From a virus, in IMG/VR virus record IMGVR_UViG_3300032265_000877, positions 23,611 to 87,610 of that record: a DNA stretch of 64,000 nt, one strand, 5' to 3'. Positions within the stretch are counted from its first letter, which is position 1. Each line of letters begins with the position of its first letter. A model generated the notes under the pieces. That model was not told the DNA's origin. It searched no databases and saw nothing but the letters and a program-made list of their open reading frames with translations. The translations under genes and the position numbers were made by a program. Below, piece after piece: positions 58,458 through 63,887 of the stretch.

Positions 58458-58819
58458 GCGCGCATCTCCTTGCCCTTTTTATAGGTGCGAAGTCTAGTCT
58501 TGCCTTTGTCATTAGTTTTATGAATACCTGTAACTAGTACTTTAGCGCCCGGACGAATAGTTGCTTCTTGTTCTAAGCTATTTTCACTCTCTACAGCATG
58601 TTCTTTTTGAACATACTTATGTTCATCTGAGCCAGGTTTAATGATGTCAGATGGTTGAGCTTTAGCGTAGATAACTGCAGACTGTGGTTCACCTAACCCT
58701 GCAAAGTGGTGAGCAACCATCTCATCTTTAGACCAGTGCATTCCTAAAGGCTGTTGAATCTCGTTAGTTCTAAATCCCCTAGACACATCTTCTGTCCACT
58801 GACCTTCAGAGCGGTTCAC
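58454..58819 (-). CDS. ADP-ribosyltransferase-like protein
   Basis: 121 residues. 'LGMHWSKDEMVAHHFAG' (25-41) resembles the 'GiHwT...  A..FA' motif of NAD-dependent ARTs. 'SLEQEATIRPGAKVLVTGIH' carries an ExE (E83, E85) followed by 'i.pG.k..V', as in the catalytic ARTT loop. It would modify a host protein using NAD. It is at the lower size limit, the N-terminal NAD-binding strand is not clear, and it also bears the RSEGQW leader. A degenerate or non-catalytic relative is possible. Confidence 0.45.
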   Translation of the reverse strand: MNRSEGQWTEDVSRGFRTNEIQQPLGMHWSKDEMVAHHFAGLGEPQSAVIYAKAQPSDIIKPGSDEHKYVQKEHAVESENSLEQEATIRPGAKVLVTGIHKTNDKGKTRLRTYKKGKEMRA

Positions 58820-59040
58820 TTGCGCGCCTCCTCTAGATAATCTAGGTATACAGGTATAAGCATATCGACTAGTCGTTCCTTTTTATCCTTATGCTTATCT
58901 TCAAAATGGCGTATCCACTCGTGACCGTTGTAGCGCAAGTTTCCACAGCCGTTATTGACGTCTGCCCAGCAAATTTTAGCTAGAGCGCCTGCACGACCTG
59001 GAAGATCTAACTGCTCCCAGAGCCAAGTGGAGAAGTGCAT
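58816..59040 (-). CDS. Conserved phage small helical protein
   Basis: 74 residues: 'MHFSTWLWEQLDLPGRAGAL', 'CWADVNNGCGN', 'WIRHFEDKHKDKKERLVDML'. I recall similar YozE/SAM-like helical proteins from actinophages. Overlaps the ART-like gene by 4 nt. Function unknown. Confidence 0.65.
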   Translation of the reverse strand: MHFSTWLWEQLDLPGRAGALAKICWADVNNGCGNLRYNGHEWIRHFEDKHKDKKERLVDMLIPVYLDYLEEARK

Positions 59041-59681
59041 TAGAGTTTTACCAAAGCTCCGGTGGCACTCTTGTAGTATCCATAACCCTTCGGAGTGAAG
59101 GTAAATGGCGCCTTAACCGAATCAAAGATGGTGAATGGGCCTTTACCATTAACATCATAGAATGCTGGGGTTGTAACGTCAGGTAGGACGCACACCTTCC
59201 CATCTACAGTAATGGTTGCATATGAGCCGTAGCAGTGATCGCATATTTCAACAAGCCACTGTCTTCCTTGTGAATCCTTGCCAGATACAGTGTTAATTGC
59301 TGGATCGCATAGCATCTCTGCAACTTCATGGCACAAGACTGTAATTAGTCCCTGTGTATAGATTGCAGGTGAGATCTGTATCTTCTTAAAGAAGCGCGCT
59401 GGGTAGTAGACGCCCCATAGCTTGCTTACAACAGCTTTTAAAGACACATAGGCAACTGGTACGCCCGTTTCTACAGTGTGGTACCCAAGGGCGCCTGTGA
59501 CCCTCTTAGCCTCTGTTAGATGGATAGTCCATGCTCCAGGAGTGGGGGTTGTCACCACTGTTACAGGTTGGAGGTTCCACGCGGTTGTAACGCGGTCACA
59601 GAAGTTTTTTAGGGCCTTGGAGAGGGTCTGCATATCTGCAGCAGAGATTGCTTCATCATTGATAAGGGCTAGTGTCGTCAT
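59040..59681 (-). CDS. Zincin-like metallopeptidase-type protein
   Basis: 213 residues. 'VLCHEVAEMLCDP' (H118, E119, E122, D126) followed by 'WLVEICDHCYGS' (E145, D148) matches a phage family with 'HEvlEmlaDP...EvCDp'. The histidine, glutamates and aspartates could form a metal site, though the second histidine of HExxH is absent. 'PAFYDVNGKGPF' also recurs in the family. A role in virion maturation or host proteins is conjecture. First gene of its run. Confidence 0.6.
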   Translation of the reverse strand: MTTLALINDEAISAADMQTLSKALKNFCDRVTTAWNLQPVTVVTTPTPGAWTIHLTEAKRVTGALGYHTVETGVPVAYVSLKAVVSKLWGVYYPARFFKKIQISPAIYTQGLITVLCHEVAEMLCDPAINTVSGKDSQGRQWLVEICDHCYGSYATITVDGKVCVLPDVTTPAFYDVNGKGPFTIFDSVKAPFTFTPKGYGYYKSATGALVKL

Positions 59682-59723
59682 GCTAGTATTCTCTCGTAAA
59701 TAGAGAGTAGAAAAGGGTTAAAG

Positions 59724-59900
59724 GTGAGCGTGGAAGTCATCACACTTGGTAGTGCTTATAGAGCTTATTGCAAAGAGTGTGATAAGTACGTCAGCGACTC
59801 GACCGAGGAAATTCAGTACGCCCAGAGTCGCGCGTTAATACACCAGGCTACTAGGCACACTGAGCACAGTAATATGGGGCCCGCAGATTCTCAGGGGTAA
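59724..59900 (+). CDS. Small C2H2-type zinc protein
   Basis: 58 residues on the plus strand from a GTG with AAAGG upstream. C16-x2-C19 and two histidines ('LIHQATRHTEH') suggest a small zinc finger of a type frequent in actinophages. Its 3' end overlaps the convergent gene at 59851 by 50 bp. Confidence 0.55.
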   Translation: MSVEVITLGSAYRAYCKECDKYVSDSTEEIQYAQSRALIHQATRHTEHSNMGPADSQG

Positions 59901-60030
59901 CAAAGAGCTTTTTCGAGCAGTGGTTGCATTGCACCTCAGATAGGCCGCTCTCAGCTAATTTGATGGTAAAGCTGTGGGTGTAGAAGACCTTGGTTACATA
60001 CCAGACCAAGGCCGCGGTTATGACTAACAT
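59851..60030 (-). CDS. Small membrane-anchored zinc ribbon
   Basis: 59 residues: N-terminal hydrophobic helix ('MLVITAALVWYVTKVF'), then CNHC and CAQC pairs forming a zinc ribbon. Overlaps the 35-residue gene by 7 nt and the convergent plus-strand gene by 50 bp. Unknown role. Confidence 0.6.
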   Translation of the reverse strand: MLVITAALVWYVTKVFYTHSFTIKLAESGLSEVQCNHCSKKLFVTPENLRAPYYCAQCA

Positions 60031-60131
60031 TCTTTACAATACCTGCACTTACAGCTATTAGTGGTACAAGGACACTCTTCATCAGATTGCATTAGGCCAG
60101 TTCCCTGACACCAGTAACAAGGCTTCTTCAT
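60024..60131 (-). CDS. Tiny Cys-rich protein (DnaJ-type knuckles)
   Basis: 35 residues with eight cysteines: 'CYWCQGTG', 'CPCTTNSCKCRYCKEC'. The CxxCxGxG start recalls DnaJ zinc knuckles. ATGA overlap with the following gene supports translation. Confidence 0.6.
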   Translation of the reverse strand: MKKPCYWCQGTGLMQSDEECPCTTNSCKCRYCKEC

Positions 60132-60214
60132 CGATTGACCATATAGACCGCGAGAATACTAACGGCGATTGTCGCCACTAGCAGATATGGCAGGTATCTC
60201 TCAAACTTCTCCAT
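60128..60214 (-). CDS. Tiny single-pass membrane peptide
   Basis: 28 residues: 'YLPYLLVATIAVSILAVYMV' spans a membrane. ATG behind GGAGG-like signal (AGGAAAAATGG). Start/stop overlaps on both sides. Function unknown. Confidence 0.5.
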   Translation of the reverse strand: MEKFERYLPYLLVATIAVSILAVYMVNR

Positions 60215-60347
60215 TTTTCCTCCAGATGATCTCTAAGAGCTCTTCATCGTTATAGACCTCGTGAACCCGTAGGAATGAGGCCACATCCTTCGCAATGGAG
60301 GCTCTAAGCATAGTCTCAAAGGCGTCCATATCTGCATCTCTAGTCAT
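60201..60347 (-). CDS. Small helical protein
   Basis: 48 residues, acidic: 'DADMDAFETMLRASIAKDVA', 'EVYNDEELLEIIW'. Starts 4 nt inside the previous stop. Similar tiny helical proteins accompany zinc genes in actinophages. Unknown. Confidence 0.55.
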   Translation of the reverse strand: MTRDADMDAFETMLRASIAKDVASFLRVHEVYNDEELLEIIWRKNGEV

Positions 60348-60532
60348 GGCGCAATAGTATCAAACGTATGCCAGATGTAAACATAGCCTCTCTCAGGGTT
60401 CTGCTTCCTCTGTGGGACGTGTTCATCACAGTACCGCCACCAGGAGTAGGCAAACCACCTGGGCTCCTCCTCGCACTCTGGAGTAAAGCATTTACCCATT
60501 CTCGCGATGACTCTATTCGGGTCTAATTCCAT
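60344..60532 (-). CDS. Small zinc-finger protein
   Basis: 62 residues. C15-x4-C20 and C35-x2-H38 ('CFTPECEEEPRWFAYSWWRY', 'CDEHVPQ') form one zinc site. First gene of the leftward run. No Shine-Dalgarno is visible, while TAGAGT lies about 7 nt upstream of the ATG, so it may be leaderless. Confidence 0.6.
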   Translation of the reverse strand: MELDPNRVIARMGKCFTPECEEEPRWFAYSWWRYCDEHVPQRKQNPERGYVYIWHTFDTIAP

Positions 60533-60833
60533 AACCGCACTCTAGCAGCTCTAACACAACGCGCCACTGTCTGCAACTTTGCTAACTCTGCAACCGCGAC
60601 TAATCTATTCGAAAAAAGGCTACTGCCTCCCCCATATATGTCATACCTGTGGATTTCATCTGGCCCCATATGACTGGTCATGACCGGTTAACCCTGGGGG
60701 GTGTCTGATAGTTTCCTGAGAGTCGGCTGATAGTCCATTCTCAGGGAACTCTCAGGGAATAAATTGGGTGTAGTGTCCGTTATACAGGTACAGGGCAAGC
60801 ACAAGGCAAGCCCGAATAACAAGGGAAACGATT
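60533..60833. other. Divergent control region left of the sigma gene
   Basis: 301 bp without a gene. On the left is a pair of GTTGCAGA direct repeats (minus strand). In the middle is the imperfect palindrome ACTGGTCATGACCGGT (60673-60688). On the right are the repeats and promoter P1. A short AGGC-AGTA-GCCT hairpin followed by T6 on the minus strand (near 60613-60632) may be a weak terminator. Confidence 0.6.
60705..60785 (+). promoter_or_regulatory. Promoter P1 of the sigma gene with phased repeats
   Basis: GGAAT (60756-60760), 18 nt, GTT (60779-60781). Upstream are direct CTGA[G/T]AGT copies at 60705, 60716 and 60727, and inverted copies at 60737 and 60748, all 11 bp apart within their sets. 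Predicted start near 60791; AAGGG ribosome site before the ATG at 60834. GGAAT-N18-GTT is the known SigR/SigH promoter form. Confidence 0.75.
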
Positions 60834-61382
60834 ATGAATCAGCAGGAAATGGGCAAGGCTGTATCAGATTATTACGACACTCTCTACTCTGTCGCGTTTA
60901 ATCTCACACGCGATCATCACAAGGCGAATGATCTCGTGCAGACTACGGCAGAGAAAGCGATCAAGGCGAGCGATTCCTTCTCAGAGGGTAATCTCGTTGG
61001 GTGGCTCGTTACGATTCTCCGTAACACTTTCCGTAACGATTACCGCGCGGAAGATCGCATCTCTTTCTCCTCTATTGAGGAACTGATCGAGCAGGGCACT
61101 ACGGCTGAGGATTCACTTCTCGCCAGCGATGAGGATAGCGAGCAGGGTTCAGATTCTCGCTTCTCTAGCGCGAGCGCGGAAAGCGTGTTCCTCTCTGGTG
61201 GCTACTCTCCAGAATTGGCAAGTGCCTTGCAGAATATCTCAAAGGCTCACCGCGACATTCTTCTTCTCAAGGCTGAGGGCTACTCATATGAGGAAATAGC
61301 AGAAATCCTCAAGATCGAAGTTGGCACAGTAATGAGCCGACTAGCCCGCGCTCGTAAGTCAATAAAGGAAGTGCTCGTATGA
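60834..61382 (+). CDS. SigR/SigH-like ECF RNA polymerase sigma factor
   Basis: 182 residues. Region 2 (about 10-80): 'YDTLYSVAFNLTRDHHKAND', then 'LVQTTAEKAI', 'FSEGNLVGWLVTILRNTFRN' and 'DYRA'. This closely follows the SigR/SigH (ECF12) pattern 'F.eGtNlkaWLyrIltNTFiN.YR'. A Ser/Glu-rich linker (about 82-120) is followed by region 4 (about 128-180) with HTH 'YSYEEIAEILKIEVGTVMSR'. It redirects host RNA polymerase. It is preceded by a promoter of its own predicted class, implying autoregulation, and coupled to a tiny membrane protein. Confidence 0.9.
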   Translation: MNQQEMGKAVSDYYDTLYSVAFNLTRDHHKANDLVQTTAEKAIKASDSFSEGNLVGWLVTILRNTFRNDYRAEDRISFSSIEELIEQGTTAEDSLLASDEDSEQGSDSRFSSASAESVFLSGGYSPELASALQNISKAHRDILLLKAEGYSYEEIAEILKIEVGTVMSRLARARKSIKEVLV

Positions 61383-61480
61383 GCCTCCTAAATCCCCTAG
61401 TCTCCGGTCTCCCAATCACAGTAATGTGGTTGGGAGCTGGGATCTGTTTCGCAGTAGCCTACTTTAAGGGAGGAAAATAG
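61379..61480 (+). CDS. Tiny membrane protein coupled to the sigma gene
   Basis: 33 residues with one hydrophobic helix ('LPITVMWLGAGICFAVAYF'). ATGA overlap with the sigma stop gives strict coupling. ECF operons usually continue with an anti-sigma gene; this protein is too short for a classical one but could tether or modulate. That is inference. Confidence 0.6.
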   Translation: MSLLNPLVSGLPITVMWLGAGICFAVAYFKGGK

Positions 61481-61612
61481 ATGGGCAAGATGAAGGAATT
61501 GGCACTTAGGATCGCAGAGTGTGAAAAGTGTGAGGGCGCGGGAATCCTGAGCCACACGCGGGACGATGTGGACTATGAGTGGGCGTGTGAGTGTAATCCA
61601 TACGGACTCTAA
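61481..61612 (+). CDS. Small CxxC/CxC zinc protein of the sigma operon
   Basis: 43 residues. C14-x2-C17 ('AECEKCEGAG') and C36-x-C38 ('WACECNPYG') plus a histidine (H25) may bind zinc. Starts directly after the preceding stop. The SigR partner RsrA is a zinc anti-sigma with HxxxCxxC; here the first histidine of that motif is missing, so the link is only a hypothesis. Confidence 0.55.
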   Translation: MGKMKELALRIAECEKCEGAGILSHTRDDVDYEWACECNPYGL

Positions 61613-61618
61613 GAAGTG

Positions 61619-61645
61619 GGGCGCGGGAAACCGCGCCCTATCTAT
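61619..61645 (+). terminator. Intrinsic terminator of the sigma operon
   Basis: GGGCGCGG (61619-61626), GAAA tetraloop, CCGCGCCC (61631-61638), then TATCTATT. Very stable stem, weak T-tract. A second hairpin (TAGCCCT/AGGGCTA, 61646-61663) follows at once. Confidence 0.75.
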
Positions 61646-61663
61646 TAGCCCTGTCAAGGGCTA

Positions 61664-61721
61664 GGCAATTGGGTTTGGCATAGTCCAACACAAACATATG
61701 AACGGCATTCGGGTAAGGCGT
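61664..61721 (+). repeat. Intergenic repeat module, copy 1
   Basis: Two variants of GGCATTNGGGTNNGGCAT (61664-61681 and 61704-61721) flank AACACAAACAT (61687-61697). The same arrangement recurs at 62750-62801. It lies between a terminator and promoter P2. Confidence 0.7.
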
Positions 61722-61794
61722 AATAAATTGAACCCTATAAAAGACATTAGACAAAAGAGAGCAAAACGTCTAACCCTCAACTAGCACTTCATTC

Positions 61795-61851
61795 CTGAGA
61801 GTTACCTGATAGTTAGCCGAGGGAATAATATGGGGGGTCTATTTGTTCTAT
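61795..61851 (+). promoter_or_regulatory. Promoter P2 with phased repeats
   Basis: GGAAT (61822-61826), 18 nt, GTT (61845-61847). Upstream CTGAGAGT at 61795, CTGATAGT at 61806 and a degenerate copy at 61817, spaced 11 bp. Drives the three-gene operon beginning at 61889 (AAGGGAG ribosome site). Confidence 0.75.
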
Positions 61852-61888
61852 AAGTGTAAGACCACTACTACTACAAGGGAGCAAGACA

Positions 61889-62179
61889 ATGGATAGATTT
61901 TATACAAATAACACCTATGATGTGTCTGACGCGCAGGATTTTAAAGTGCGTGTAGCAGATCCACTAGACGCCGACATATATTTAGGTATGGAGGCTAGTG
62001 GCTGGGCTGGGAGCAATTCAGTATCTTTCTACGCTATCCAGAACCTACGCTTAACGCGGGCTCAGGCTAATCAGATCATTGACGCGCTATCTAACGCTAT
62101 CGGTGAGTATGAGGAGGCTAAGGCTCTCGCAGAGTATGACTCTCAGCGCGACTCTATCTTCGAGGAGGAGTCAGTATGA
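61889..62179 (+). CDS. Unknown protein, first gene of P2 operon
   Basis: 96 residues: 'DFKVRVADPLDADIYLGMEA', 'SFYAIQNLRLTRAQANQIID', then a helical acidic tail. It may be a small alpha/beta domain; I do not recognise it. Coupled by 4-nt overlap to the next gene. Confidence 0.65.
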   Translation: MDRFYTNNTYDVSDAQDFKVRVADPLDADIYLGMEASGWAGSNSVSFYAIQNLRLTRAQANQIIDALSNAIGEYEEAKALAEYDSQRDSIFEEESV

Positions 62180-62415
62180 GCGTCCTAGAGGAAATTCGCT
62201 ACACGCACTCTCTCCAACAGCATAGCGTGACGCGTGAGATGGTGGCGGAGGAATTCGCCACCCTCGAAAGTGACTTCGACAAGGGCTACGCCCTCGATCA
62301 GATTATCGGACACCTAGAGTTAGATAAGAAGCACGGACAAGAGTCGTTCCCACTATGGACGGCGTGGCGTGTAATCCGCGCAATAAATGCAGACTCCTAC
62401 GGACTGAGGGACTAA
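62176..62415 (+). CDS. Unknown helical acidic protein
   Basis: 79 residues, mostly helical: 'SVTREMVAEEFATLESDFDK', 'YALDQIIGHLELDKKHG', 'LWTAWRVIRAINAD'. No motif recognised. Its stop overlaps the next ATG (TAATG). Confidence 0.6.
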   Translation: MSVLEEIRYTHSLQQHSVTREMVAEEFATLESDFDKGYALDQIIGHLELDKKHGQESFPLWTAWRVIRAINADSYGLRD

Positions 62416-62690
62416 TGGGACACAATTTTGCTGAAGACTTGGCTAGTGGGGATCTACGACTCTCACTAGAAGATCAGATCGGTATCCACCTATCGAGTAA
62501 TCATTACCCGCCAGTACCGCAGAGTATGGTCGCGCCTTGCATAGAGGCTATCGAACTCTGTAATGCAGGAGATCAGGGAGAATTGGTAGACCTGCCGGAC
62601 GGAATTCTATGGAAAGGCGAATCACAAGCGCCAGCCTACGCCATAGTAGAGGCTCACCACCTAGACCCTTGGATAGAGTACTTCGAGTAA
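62415..62690 (+). CDS. Conserved actinophage protein (NHYPPVP motif)
   Basis: 91 residues from the ATG at 62415, which overlaps the preceding stop; a longer frame upstream would lie inside the previous gene. 'LSSNHYPPVPQSMVAPCIEA', 'LPDGILWKGES' and 'APAYAIVEAHHLDPWIEY' match a family I recall from actinobacterial phages and plasmids. Function unknown. Confidence 0.7.
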   Translation: MGHNFAEDLASGDLRLSLEDQIGIHLSSNHYPPVPQSMVAPCIEAIELCNAGDQGELVDLPDGILWKGESQAPAYAIVEAHHLDPWIEYFE

Positions 62691-62702
62691 CTATCCAAAA
62701 CG

Positions 62703-62738
62703 ATAAGCGCCCTATTCCCTTGGGGCGCTTATTTATTT
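62703..62738 (+). terminator. Intrinsic terminator of the P2 operon
   Basis: ATAAGCGCCC (62703-62712), 10-nt loop, GGGCGCTTAT (62723-62732), then TTATTT. A 10-bp perfect stem 12 bp past the last stop. Confidence 0.85.
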
Positions 62739-62749
62739 ACTCCCTAAAC

Positions 62750-62801
62750 GGCATTGGGTTAGGCATTCAACACAAACATTGTGGCATTGGGAATAGGGCA
62801 T
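62750..62801 (+). repeat. Intergenic repeat module, copy 2
   Basis: GGCATTGGGTTAGGCAT (62750-62766), AACACAAACAT (62769-62779) and GGCATTGGGAATAGGGCAT (62783-62801). Same order as copy 1 at 61664-61721; between terminator and promoter P3. Confidence 0.7.
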
Positions 62802-62832
62802 AAATCAACAAACGTTCCCTATTTTTTATTCC

Positions 62833-62899
62833 CTGAGAGATTCCTGAGAGTTATCTGAGAGTCGGTGATGGAATAAATAGGGGGGTGTAAGTGTTCAAC
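62833..62899 (+). promoter_or_regulatory. Promoter P3 with phased repeats
   Basis: GGAAT (62870-62874), 18 nt, GTT (62893-62895). CTGAGAG[A/T] copies at 62833, 62844 and 62855, spaced 11 bp. Start predicted near 62905, which rules out an ATG at 62902 and supports the start at 62947. Confidence 0.75.
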
Positions 62900-62946
62900 T
62901 ATTGAGAAGATCGACAGGCGATCACTCTAAAGCAGAAAGGGACAAA

Positions 62947-63141
62947 ATGCTTACAGCACAACAGAATCGAGAGGTAGTTGATCTCGTAAACGCGCTATCG
63001 GGTTCACTTCTAGTGGATCAAGGCTTGATCGTAGAAGCGATCAAGGATAACGACGATATTCACGGGCTAATTTATAAGTGGCTCACACGCGGTGGGGTCG
63101 ATTACTCCACAATAGTTCAAGCATTCGGGGAGGTGTTCTAA
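62947..63141 (+). CDS. Small protein of the P3 operon
   Basis: 64 residues from the ATG at 62947 (AAAGGG ribosome site). 'REVVDLVNALSGSLLVDQGL', 'DDIHGLIYKWLTRGGVDYST'. Alpha-helical; unknown. The upstream in-frame ATG at 62902 would fall at or before the predicted transcription start. Confidence 0.65.
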   Translation: MLTAQQNREVVDLVNALSGSLLVDQGLIVEAIKDNDDIHGLIYKWLTRGGVDYSTIVQAFGEVF

Positions 63142-63335
63142 TGACCACTATTCACGCTGGCGATCACACTACTGATTGCCCTACCTGTAAGGCTAATTGT
63201 TCTTGCGGTACTTGCGAGCAGAATGCGCGCATAAAGGACAATATGGATAGCGATCTAGACTATGCGCTAGAAGCGGGCGACTTCGATATGTTTATGGATA
63301 TATTCGAAGACCGCGACCCATTCGAGTTCCTATGA
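63141..63335 (+). CDS. Small Cys-rich protein
   Basis: 64 residues. 'CPTCKANCSCGTCEQ' holds five cysteines that could bind zinc or an iron-sulfur cluster. The rest is acidic and helical. TAATG overlap with the previous gene, ATGA with the next. Confidence 0.65.
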   Translation: MTTIHAGDHTTDCPTCKANCSCGTCEQNARIKDNMDSDLDYALEAGDFDMFMDIFEDRDPFEFL

Positions 63336-63484
63336 GCCGTAAAGATTATCGAGCACTAGCGGAGGCGCTGAAAGGCGCCTCTGCCACCCCACAGGTAATT
63401 GCAGCAGTCTCACGAGTGCTTGCAGATGATAATCCCCGCTTCGACTGGCAAAAGTTTGCCCTAGCGTGTGGAATAAATGACTAG
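63332..63484 (+). CDS. Conserved small actinophage protein
   Basis: 50 residues: 'MSRKDYRALAEALKG', 'VIAAVSRVLADDNPRFDWQK', 'FALACGIND'. The DNPRFD...F..AC pattern is familiar from many actinophage small proteins. Its 3' end contains promoter P4. Confidence 0.7.
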   Translation: MSRKDYRALAEALKGASATPQVIAAVSRVLADDNPRFDWQKFALACGIND

Positions 63485-63499
63485 TGTTAATTGTTCTAC
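63470..63499 (+). promoter_or_regulatory. Promoter P4 (GGAAT-N18-GTT)
   Basis: GGAAT (63470-63474), 18 nt, GTT (63493-63495), with the same AAAT and TTCTAC context as P2/P3. It lacks the CTGAGAGT repeats and sits partly inside the preceding gene. Predicted start near 63505. Confidence 0.65.
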
Positions 63500-63521
63500 T
63501 AATGAAGGGAGGTGATATAAA

Positions 63522-63887
63522 ATGGAAAATGACAATGTTGAGGCGTTACGCGCCTTAATTATGCAGGTAATACAAGATCTACCAGCACCTGCGCCTGTTC
63601 AGGTTCAGCCCCGCACTTATGTTAAGACTAACGTTCGTGTCCAGAACCTAATGCAGGAAATCGTTGAGAATGATGTAATCTACAAAGAAGCGATAAATAC
63701 ACGCAAGCAGGCAGAAGTTGCTGCCGCAAGTGCTCGCGCTCGTATCGAAGAACTTCTAATAGAGTCACGCAAACTCAAAGTCCCACAAGCCTTAATTGGA
63801 GAAGCCTTAGGTATCTCTAGTGGCTCTGTGTCTAGCCGTATGGCAACCGCGCGCAAGTCTGTGCGTAACCGCAAGAAAACTAAATAA
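63522..63887 (+). CDS. HTH protein, sigma-region-4-like C-terminus
   Basis: 121 residues. A strong ribosome site (GGGAGGTGAT) precedes the ATG. The middle is an Ala/Glu/Arg-rich helix. The C-terminus 'LIGEALGISSGSVSSRMATA', then RKSVRNR, resembles the region 4 helix-turn-helix of sigma factors, including that at 60834. Without region 2 it would not initiate transcription itself; it may be a DNA-binding regulator of the same system. Confidence 0.65.
   Translation: MENDNVEALRALIMQVIQDLPAPAPVQVQPRTYVKTNVRVQNLMQEIVENDVIYKEAINTRKQAEVAAASARARIEELLIESRKLKVPQALIGEALGISSGSVSSRMATARKSVRNRKKTK

Noticed and set aside
61397-61657. Minus-strand 86-codon frame opposite the sigma operon
   Set aside because: It spans a terminator hairpin and two coupled plus-strand genes and lacks a ribosome site.
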